Below are positions 6,673 through 13,080 of a stretch of 13,080 nt of DNA, in pieces. The notes beneath the pieces are model-generated. The model had not been told where the DNA came from, searched no databases, and was given only the letters and a program-made list of their open reading frames with translations. This stretch comes from Bacteroidota bacterium (GTDB taxonomy: Bacteria; Bacteroidota; Bacteroidia; Flavobacteriales_F; PHOS-HE28). The stretch is taken from assembly GCA_023430945.1 (NCBI GenBank), contig JAEYYE010000052.1:1-13080 (forward strand), written 5' to 3'. The position numbers and the translations under genes are program-made. Position 1 is the first letter of the stretch; every line of letters starts with the position of its first letter.

Positions 6673-9600
6673 CTATTTCAACAGGTACATCTTGCCGAAT
6701 CCCTTGTTGAAATACTGGCCCGCGGAGGTCTCGCGGTATTCGATGTCCTCGCCATCGAGCTTCGCGATCACCCTGTAGAGATAGACACCGCGGCCCATGC
6801 GATCACCGAACTGATCGGTCCCATCCCACGCGAAATCCGTCATGTTACGGCCCACGCGGATCGGACCGAGCTCATCCATTGCGATCTCACGCACCACACG
6901 GCCCGTCACTGTAAGGATCTGGATCTTCATGTAAGTGGGTGGCCGGTGGCCGGTGACAGTGAAGGCGAATCGCGTACTGGTGGTGAACGGATTGGGGTAA
7001 TTGAGGATCTCGGTGATCGTCGGGCGTGTGATCACTTCGAAATTCACCTGGTAGCGGTTGTTTCCCGATTGATTGTTGCTTTGGTCCGCGGCTTCAACAG
7101 CGAGTTGATATTTGCCATCGACATGGAAGATCGGGCGATAGATGATCTTCGCTTCGTTCTCGGGTCCTGAGGCAGGAATGAACTGCATGTTCTCCTCACC
7201 GTTCCCCTTCCTGAAGTAAAGCCTTGCCTGCGCAGCGTCGGGTGTGGTGAGGTACACCTTGAAGTTCGCCGTATCGGCCTGCGAGTTCATCAGCAGCACA
7301 GGATTCTCATCATCAAGCGTAACCATGATCTCCGGCCGCGCGGAAACGATATCGCCATCGAGGATGTGCATCCCATCGAAGGTCACGTCCAGCAAGGGAT
7401 TGGTTATGTCCATCTCCACGTTGAAACGGATGTGGGCGATGTTGTTGAAATGGTATTGCTCGAGCTGGTGATACTGGTTCGTGGCGGTATCGATCGGGTT
7501 CGCTTCGATGATCAACGTGTTCGCCCCGCCGAAACCGAGCGTGCTGAAATGGATCGTATCCACAAGATGTTCACCTGCCGGAAGCGGTTGCTTCACTTCA
7601 TAATGGATCCGCGCTGTCACATTGTTCTGGCCCACGATCCATGCGGTCATCAGCAGGCTGTCCATGTCGAATTCGCTGATGTTCTGCACTGCGATCGCAA
7701 CGGAAGCATCCTGTCCCTGGAAAAGCCCGTTCAAATTGTTCATGTAACCGAGCGGCGGATGGATCGCGCATTCCGGCGCGGGCGAACTGAGCAATTGCCA
7801 GCGCTGGATCTGCGACGGATCCGGATCGGGGTTGCCGATGTCGTGGAACTTTCCCTTGATCCGCAAGTACGGATATTGTTGCGCATTGATCGTGCTGATG
7901 TCCATCGAATCATCCACGGCGGCCAGATCGAAGAGTTCCACCAACGTACTGTTCGGTCCTGCAGTAATGCCTTCCAGAACGATCCGTGTGCTATCGCTGG
8001 GATCCTGCGGTATCTCGTTCCAATAGAGCTTGTGCCAGGCCTGCGCCGGACCAGCGTTCATGGTGGTGATCACTCCTTGATCGGTGGAGGCATCCACCCA
8101 GACGGAAAGTGAGATCTCATCTGTGAGGCTTGATCCGATCAGTTCGGCGTACGTGGTCGGTTCGCCCTTCTGCACGTACATCGCGAAGGGAACGCTGTCC
8201 GGCACCGCGTCGAAGTCCATGCCTACACCTTCCAGCGCTGCGATCACGTTCGGGCTGAAGAATTGGATCGAATCCTTCTGAAGGAAACGGTATGTGTAGA
8301 TCAATACATGGTGACCATCGGGGATCCCTTGTTCCAGCATGATCGCCATACTGTCCAACGCATTCGAATTGTTCATCGGAAATGAGAAGAACCCTTCGCG
8401 GCGATTACGACAAGCCGTACCGTTGTTCGCATTGCCGAAATCGATCCCTGTGGGATTTCCCTGAGGAGGTGCAGCGGGATGGTAGGTCCACCAAGGCTGG
8501 AACGTATATGGGTCCACAACGGCAATGTGGAACGCTGGAACGTTTGCGCAACCGGTTCCGTAATCGATCGGTTGCAGTCCGATCGACCATTTGGTGGCGA
8601 ATCCCGATTCGCCCACCGCATTGCCGCGCACCTGTGCGATCAGGTTGCGCTGCCCGGTGAAGAAATCGAAATCGCGCTCGGGCCGGTCGTAGACAATGCC
8701 GCCATAATCATCATTCTTGAACTGATAATAATGCGCCTGGCCCCAGCCATGTTTCCCGGTGATGTATTGGAACGATCGCTCGTACCAGTTGTACCCGCCA
8801 TTCCCGACACTATCGATCGTGCAGCGCCAGAAGAACACGGTGCTGTCCTGGAAATTGTTCAAGGCGTAGATGTTCTGGGGCTGCCACGAGACCACGCCAC
8901 CGGGAGCGGTGATCGTGGTGGTCTCCAGAAGCGGGCTGTTGAACAGATCCGTGGTGTCTATCTGGAAGATGTAGTTGCGATCTGGAGCGAGCGGATCGCC
9001 GGTACTCGCCTTCAGGACCGGATCCGGTTCCGGTACGATCGCGAAGTCGTATGGATAGACGGGGACCAGATCGCCCGAAGTGATGAACAGGTCATTTACG
9101 ACCTGGTTATTGAACACATCATCCATCTCGGGGACCTCGTCGGGTGCGAGATCCACTTTCACTGTGATCGTGTTCGGACCCGACCCACCGGCAAAGGCCA
9201 TGGTGGGAACATTGAAATAAGCGGTGTCCTTGAAATAGACGTGCGAGAGCGTGGTCGCGAATTCCTGCGTTGCACCGAGCAAGGGTGCCGATCGCTCCAG
9301 CTTCACCATGATGGTGTCCGTAACGGCCTTGCCGATGTTGGTGACCACCGCCTTCACCATGAATGAATCCGCATCCGCGGTAATGACTTCGGGATCATAG
9401 AAGATCTCTTCTTCCTTCACACTGTAATCAGGCTTCTCAAATGAATTCAAGATCAATGTTGGATCGCCCTGCAGCGTGAACGTATGCACCACGTTCTGGT
9501 ACATCAGATCGCTGGCGGGGAGCAGGCCCGCAGCGGTATGCTTCATGTGTTCGCCGATCCCTTTCCCATAATTCACCTGGCTGAAGCTCTGGTACCAACC

Positions 9601-11796
9601 GGTGCTGTAGGAAGCGAGCATATGCGCGTAACCGATGTCGATCGAAGCCAGGAACGCGATCGGGCCTTTGCCAGGCATCATCACCCATTGCTCCGGCTGG
9701 CTGGTGTAACTGTTCAAATGCACATTGCCGATGTAGCATGAATTCGCCAGGATCATCGGGTACTTCCCGTTCCAATTGTAGTTGGTGGGATCATCGATCG
9801 TAATGTCGAAGCCGTTGGCGAACGCGTGCGCCATGAAGGTCATCAAGGTGACACCTTCATCCTCGATGAACGCACGCACGGAATCCGCCGAAGCGGTTTG
9901 GAAAACGCCGCTCGCCGATTTCTTGAAATCCGTGACCTTTCCACCGAAACACGTATCCTCGGCGAGCTGGACCATTCCCGACATCAACTGTCCGAAATAG
10001 GTTGTTTCCGAATCGGAGAAGCCACCGCGGAAATGCAGGATGTTCTTCATCCATTCAGCACGCGGTTGCGATTCGAACGCTTCGATCTTGTCGATATAAT
10101 CCTCGATCTCCTGGTTGGTCCGTGCGCTCAATCGCCCCACCGGCATCTCCATGATGTTCGGAATGAAGTTCAACCCGATCGTGAAGCATGGATCGCTGGA
10201 AGGGTGACCGAAGCTCGGCACAAGGCAGTTGGCATAAGCTCCGCTCAGATCGGGCCGGTAGCTCGGCGTTGAATTGCCCAACCGGTGCGCCTGCACCGAT
10301 TTTCCGATCAGGAAAAGTGCGCGCGGCTGGCTGGCCCACGTATCCGCCAGGAACTTGCAATACCGGCGGATCGCCAGCGAATGCTTCGGGATGCCGCCAC
10401 CGAACTGATCGTAGAGTTCATCCACGTCCGCGACCAATGTGTTCACCGGGTTGGCCGGGCTGGTCTGCCGCATCATGGCGTAGTTGTTCGCGCCGCTCAT
10501 CAAACTTTCATGTGTGATGATCAGCAGAGCGGAATCCATTGCGAGCGAGGCGAGATCGGTGAAATAACCGGTGCCGTTCACGCGGCTGAGCGCGGTTATG
10601 TTCGTGGCAGCCGTCTGGCTCATGATGTACGCTTCGGTCTCAGCGTTCGTGGGATCGGCGGGTATGATCGCCTTGTACTGCCCGGCCACCAATGTGGGAA
10701 CGATCCGGCGCACCGTATCGCCATACGCGTAGATCACCGGCGTGCCGGAAAAGCTGTTGAACGCGATGTTCGCCGGTGAACCTGCCGGATCATCGGGAAG
10801 CAGCATGCGCATGAACGGCTGGCCACCCATGTTGAAATCGCGCGCATACTTCACCTTGATGTTCGAAGGCGTCTGCTGATCGCGATACGGGGTTCCATCG
10901 GAAGTAACGATGTTGAGGTCCGCGATCGCCTTGAATCGCACCCCCAGCGTTGCGCCCATGGCACTTTGCGGCACATTGAAAGACGATCGCACCACCTTGA
11001 AACCGTCGTAGATCGTATCGATCATCAACGTACCCGGAGCTGCAGCACCATAGCTTATCTGCAGGTGATGTTCATTCCCCCCGTGATCATTGATACCCAC
11101 CACCACCGTTGAGACCTGCGCATCGGGCACACCAGTGCCGGTGTAAACTCGCGGGGTCGTCACGTTCACCACCACTTCCGAAACGCCCGGTTGCTGCGCG
11201 TTCATGATCGCGCTGTGGAAGTAGCCTTCACCGGAAACGTAGAAACCGCTCGTGGCACCGGTGGCGTGCAACATACCAGGGAAATACCGCCCGGTCATCG
11301 AATTGATCGCTTCGGACCAGAACCAGTTCATCACCGGATACTGATCGAAGGATTGATCGGAATATTCCTTCACACGCTCCTTTTGCGCGAATTCATCCCA
11401 AGTAAGGTAATAGCGGATCGTATCATTGAAGAAACTGTAATATGGATTCGCGAGGTTGGATGCAGGACTGAACAACTTCTCATCCAGCCACGCATCGTTC
11501 TTCTGCGCGCGGAATTCGATGAAATCGCCCGTATTGAATACGCCATCGGCTTCACCCTGAACGTAGATCGGCACCTGCTTTTCGCGGTTGAAGAGCATGA
11601 TGTGCCGCGGATCCACCGTGGTCACTGGAAAGCCTGCATCGGCGAGCGCTGCGGAATCGATCCGCGCAAGCCCATCGGCATGGATCTGGAACGACCAGTA
11701 TTGCCGCGAATGATCGATCCACTCATTTCCATGGAACTGCGCCGACGCGTACGTAGCACCGAAGATCCCAAGAAAAATGAGTAGAGATCGGATCAT
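6673..11796 (-). CDS. porU2: Type IX secretion PorU2-like sortase (C25 gingipain-family cysteine peptidase)
   Basis: This 1707-residue secreted protein belongs to the C25 (gingipain) cysteine peptidases of the PorU/PorU2 group. PorU in T9SS removes the C-terminal signal of exported cargo and attaches it at the cell surface; the role of PorU2 is less well established. A signal peptide ends ASA before Q20. A PorU-type N-terminal region follows (NEWIDHSRQYW from residue 24, then DFIEFRAQKND and SFFNDTIRYYLTW). The C25 core carries the probable catalytic His657 (MTFMAHAFANGF) and Cys687 (ILANSCYIGN), 30 residues apart as expected. Residues from about 800 look like a CARDB/Ig-type beta domain (AVVTNIGKAV). 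A long beta-rich region without a family I recognise fills about 930-1560. The end is a T9SS-type/FlgD-like Ig domain with YPNPF at 1600-1604 and WDGTDQFGDRMGRGVYLYRV. P. gingivalis PorU is about 1160 residues, so this is the larger PorU2 form. The residue before His657 is Ala, where Gly is usual. The start overlaps the porV2 stop by 4 nt. Confidence 0.85.
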   Translation of the reverse strand: MIRSLLIFLGIFGATYASAQFHGNEWIDHSRQYWSFQIHADGLARIDSAALADAGFPVTTVDPRHIMLFNREKQVPIYVQGEADGVFNTGDFIEFRAQKNDAWLDEKLFSPASNLANPYYSFFNDTIRYYLTWDEFAQKERVKEYSDQSFDQYPVMNWFWSEAINSMTGRYFPGMLHATGATSGFYVSGEGYFHSAIMNAQQPGVSEVVVNVTTPRVYTGTGVPDAQVSTVVVGINDHGGNEHHLQISYGAAAPGTLMIDTIYDGFKVVRSSFNVPQSAMGATLGVRFKAIADLNIVTSDGTPYRDQQTPSNIKVKYARDFNMGGQPFMRMLLPDDPAGSPANIAFNSFSGTPVIYAYGDTVRRIVPTLVAGQYKAIIPADPTNAETEAYIMSQTAATNITALSRVNGTGYFTDLASLAMDSALLIITHESLMSGANNYAMMRQTSPANPVNTLVADVDELYDQFGGGIPKHSLAIRRYCKFLADTWASQPRALFLIGKSVQAHRLGNSTPSYRPDLSGAYANCLVPSFGHPSSDPCFTIGLNFIPNIMEMPVGRLSARTNQEIEDYIDKIEAFESQPRAEWMKNILHFRGGFSDSETTYFGQLMSGMVQLAEDTCFGGKVTDFKKSASGVFQTASADSVRAFIEDEGVTLMTFMAHAFANGFDITIDDPTNYNWNGKYPMILANSCYIGNVHLNSYTSQPEQWVMMPGKGPIAFLASIDIGYAHMLASYSTGWYQSFSQVNYGKGIGEHMKHTAAGLLPASDLMYQNVVHTFTLQGDPTLILNSFEKPDYSVKEEEIFYDPEVITADADSFMVKAVVTNIGKAVTDTIMVKLERSAPLLGATQEFATTLSHVYFKDTAYFNVPTMAFAGGSGPNTITVKVDLAPDEVPEMDDVFNNQVVNDLFITSGDLVPVYPYDFAIVPEPDPVLKASTGDPLAPDRNYIFQIDTTDLFNSPLLETTTITAPGGVVSWQPQNIYALNNFQDSTVFFWRCTIDSVGNGGYNWYERSFQYITGKHGWGQAHYYQFKNDDYGGIVYDRPERDFDFFTGQRNLIAQVRGNAVGESGFATKWSIGLQPIDYGTGCANVPAFHIAVVDPYTFQPWWTYHPAAPPQGNPTGIDFGNANNGTACRNRREGFFSFPMNNSNALDSMAIMLEQGIPDGHHVLIYTYRFLQKDSIQFFSPNVIAALEGVGMDFDAVPDSVPFAMYVQKGEPTTYAELIGSSLTDEISLSVWVDASTDQGVITTMNAGPAQAWHKLYWNEIPQDPSDSTRIVLEGITAGPNSTLVELFDLAAVDDSMDISTINAQQYPYLRIKGKFHDIGNPDPDPSQIQRWQLLSSPAPECAIHPPLGYMNNLNGLFQGQDASVAIAVQNISEFDMDSLLMTAWIVGQNNVTARIHYEVKQPLPAGEHLVDTIHFSTLGFGGANTLIIEANPIDTATNQYHQLEQYHFNNIAHIRFNVEMDITNPLLDVTFDGMHILDGDIVSARPEIMVTLDDENPVLLMNSQADTANFKVYLTTPDAAQARLYFRKGNGEENMQFIPASGPENEAKIIYRPIFHVDGKYQLAVEAADQSNNQSGNNRYQVNFEVITRPTITEILNYPNPFTTSTRFAFTVTGHRPPTYMKIQILTVTGRVVREIAMDELGPIRVGRNMTDFAWDGTDQFGDRMGRGVYLYRVIAKLDGEDIEYRETSAGQYFNKGFGKMYLLK
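11793..11796 (-). other. ATGA stop/start overlap between porV2 and porU2
   Basis: On the - strand porV2 ends with TGA at 11795-11793, inside the ATGA that begins porU2 at 11796. This tight junction indicates translational coupling, in line with the two products acting as partners. Confidence 0.85.
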
Positions 11797-12887
11797 GAAG
11801 ATGGCTTTTTGAACAGATCGAACTTCAACGAGAAGATGTTGCTGTAGAGCGCAACGCTGTTATCGCCGATGTCGGTGAGCGCATAATCGAGCCATACGCT
11901 CTTGATCTTGATGCCCAGCCCGATGTTCGGTTGGATCGTGAGCTGCTCCTTCCCATTGATGTCCTGCACGTATTGGAAATAGCTCACACCGCTGCGCACG
12001 AACACCACGCCGGCATAGCCGAGCTCGATCCCCACGCGCGGATCGGCGCTGACCAGATCGGACTTGATCAGCGTGTTCCTTCTTCCATCGAACGTATTCT
12101 CCAGGTCCACCGCCGCGATCAGATCGAACTTCTGCCCGAATTTGAATTGGCGCGCGACACCGAGCATCAAGCGCGGAAGTGTCTTCTCCACGGAATTCTC
12201 AGGGATCTCGTTGCCGGTCTGCTCGAACACATCAACCGTGCGCTGATCGAGCGAATAGCTCCATGCATTGAACGTCGTGGTCACATCGCGCGCCACAGCG
12301 GAAAAACGCCAGAGATCACGATCATACTGCGCACCTGCATCAAGCCCGAAACCCCACGCTTTCGCGAACTCCCCCACCCTGCGGTAGATCACTTTCACGT
12401 TGCCGCCGATCCGCAGGCCGGGTACGTTCATGCGCCGCGCATAACTGATCATGAAGGCATGGTCCGCTGAGCTGAACGATGTGATCCGATCGTAATCGAT
12501 GTTGCCCGAGGGATCGATCAGATCGATCGTATTCGGAATGTTGTCGATCCCGAACCGCACGAACGTGAAACCGATCGTGCTCATGGAATCGATCGGTTTT
12601 GCAAGGCCCACATAATCGTATTTCGCGATCCCCGCGAAATATTCGCTGTGCATCACGCCCACCTGTAGATCGCCTTTCACACCGAGCAACCCGGCCGGGT
12701 TCCAGTAACCCGCCGTAACATCGTTCACCGCACTGGTGTATGCGCTGCCCATGCCGAGCGCCCGGGCGCCCACACCGATCGCAAGGAACTCGTTGCTGTA
12801 CTTTGGCGCATCCTGCGCTTTTGCGGGACGGAAAGGGATGGCACCGAGGACCAACACAGCAAGAATGGGAAAGAGTAGCTTCTGCAT
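11793..12887 (-). CDS. porV2: PorV/PorQ-family outer-membrane beta-barrel protein (PorV2-like)
   Basis: This 364-residue protein is an outer-membrane barrel of the PorV/PorQ (UPF0164, FadL-like) family. PorV is the T9SS shuttle and anchor that carries cargo from the translocon to the PorU sortase; by analogy this paralogue should partner the C25 protein encoded next to it. The sequence starts with a signal peptide (residues 1-24, cleavage after AKA). The family N-terminal signature follows: YSNEFLAIGVGARALGMG (30-47) and AGYWNPAGL (59-67). After that come alternating amphipathic strands, ending in YSNIFSLKFDLF close to the C-terminus. I chose ATG 12887-12885 because it gives a proper signal peptide. 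The frame stays open to an upstream ATG at 13070, but the extra 61 residues are hydrophilic, hide the signal peptide and match nothing I know. It is the first gene of the five-gene - strand series and overlaps porU2 by 4 nt. The family is secure; PorV2 rather than another PorV/PorQ member rests mainly on the porU2 neighbour. Confidence 0.85.
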   Translation of the reverse strand: MQKLLFPILAVLVLGAIPFRPAKAQDAPKYSNEFLAIGVGARALGMGSAYTSAVNDVTAGYWNPAGLLGVKGDLQVGVMHSEYFAGIAKYDYVGLAKPIDSMSTIGFTFVRFGIDNIPNTIDLIDPSGNIDYDRITSFSSADHAFMISYARRMNVPGLRIGGNVKVIYRRVGEFAKAWGFGLDAGAQYDRDLWRFSAVARDVTTTFNAWSYSLDQRTVDVFEQTGNEIPENSVEKTLPRLMLGVARQFKFGQKFDLIAAVDLENTFDGRRNTLIKSDLVSADPRVGIELGYAGVVFVRSGVSYFQYVQDINGKEQLTIQPNIGLGIKIKSVWLDYALTDIGDNSVALYSNIFSLKFDLFKKPSS

Positions 12888-13080
12888 ATTTGATGGGAAC
12901 AAATTGATCGTGCAGCCTTTAAACTGAAGTGCCCCCCTGTTATTGTCCCAATTTATCGCAAATTCGGTCCCGATGGCACGATGGCCCCGCTTTTCTGATC
13001 TGCTCACGACCGCGAACCTAGCGAGCGGTGTGGGTTCCATTCTATGCGCTTCGGCCGGAGAGCTAACCACGGCATGTTGG
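12888..13080. promoter_or_regulatory. Upstream region of the porV2-porU2-lnt-pabB-tilS series
   Basis: This 193-nt stretch at the window edge should carry the promoter of the - strand series. On the - strand the sequence TCAATTTG (12907-12900) differs by one base from the Bacteroidota -7 consensus TAnnTTTG. TAAATTGG (12956-12949) also differs by one base. Neither has a convincing TTTG-type -33 element at the usual spacing, so no exact site is claimed. There is no purine-rich Shine-Dalgarno run before the porV2 ATG; the bases just upstream are CCATCAAAT. A GGGGGG run is read on the - strand at 12936-12931. Nothing from 12980 to 13080 is recognisable as a gene; a short + frame from 13044 (MRFGRR...) runs off the window and cannot be judged. 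Confidence 0.35.

Noticed and set aside
5685..6710. Long open frame on the + strand (341 codons) opposite lnt
   Set aside because: The opposite strand encodes a complete Lnt with its catalytic triad. The + product is a charged mixture of Arg, His, Asp and Gln without domains or a signal sequence.
8479..9366. Open frame on the + strand (295 codons) opposite porU2
   Set aside because: It is antisense to the continuous PorU2 reading frame and rich in Arg, Val, Ile, Glu and Asp, as expected from reverse reading of GATC-rich codons. No family motif is visible.
12888..13070. Longer porV2 start at ATG 13070
   Set aside because: It would add 61 hydrophilic residues before a clear signal peptide (MQKLLFPILAVLVLG) that needs to be N-terminal for an outer-membrane protein. 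ATG 12887 is preferred.

Overview
The window looks like an ordinary chromosomal segment from a member of the Bacteroidota, probably Flavobacteriales or a close relative. The main evidence is a PorV2-like/PorU2-like pair from type IX secretion (T9SS) biology, a system largely confined to this phylum. The PorU2-like protein has a YPNPF-type C-terminal domain. Ribosome-binding sites are not evident upstream of the genes, also usual for the phylum. G+C looks moderate to high for the phylum by eye. No RNA gene, CRISPR array, insertion sequence, integrase or phage gene was seen.

Layout. On the + strand, bases 1-2388 hold the end of a small periplasmic protein with a DsbD N-terminal-type domain (cut by the window edge). 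It overlaps by 4 nt with a full-length DsbD-type transmembrane thiol:disulfide interchange protein. On the - strand, bases 12887 down to 2385 hold five genes in one direction: porV2-like, porU2-like (C25 cysteine peptidase), lnt (apolipoprotein N-acyltransferase), pabB (aminodeoxychorismate synthase component I) and tilS (tRNA-Ile lysidine synthetase). Two of the four junctions are 4-nt stop/start overlaps and the other two are gaps of 34 and 37 nt, so the five are plausibly one transcription unit. The two gene blocks converge at 2385-2388, where dsbD and tilS share a TTAA that supplies both stop codons.

How the genes fit together. The porV2/porU2 pair belongs to outer-membrane T9SS cargo handling: a 14-stranded-type barrel partner and a surface C25 sortase-like peptidase. 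Lnt completes lipoprotein maturation in the inner membrane, and DsbD carries reducing power from cytoplasmic thioredoxin to the cell envelope. Most of the window is therefore about the envelope, while pabB (folate) and tilS (tRNA decoding) are housekeeping passengers at the distal end of the operon.

The most unusual feature is compositional. The palindrome GATC occurs about 296 times by my hand count, roughly one per 44 bp against about 51 expected for equal base frequencies. It is densest inside tilS. I did not find a convincing new defence or mobile system; the window is otherwise densely coding.
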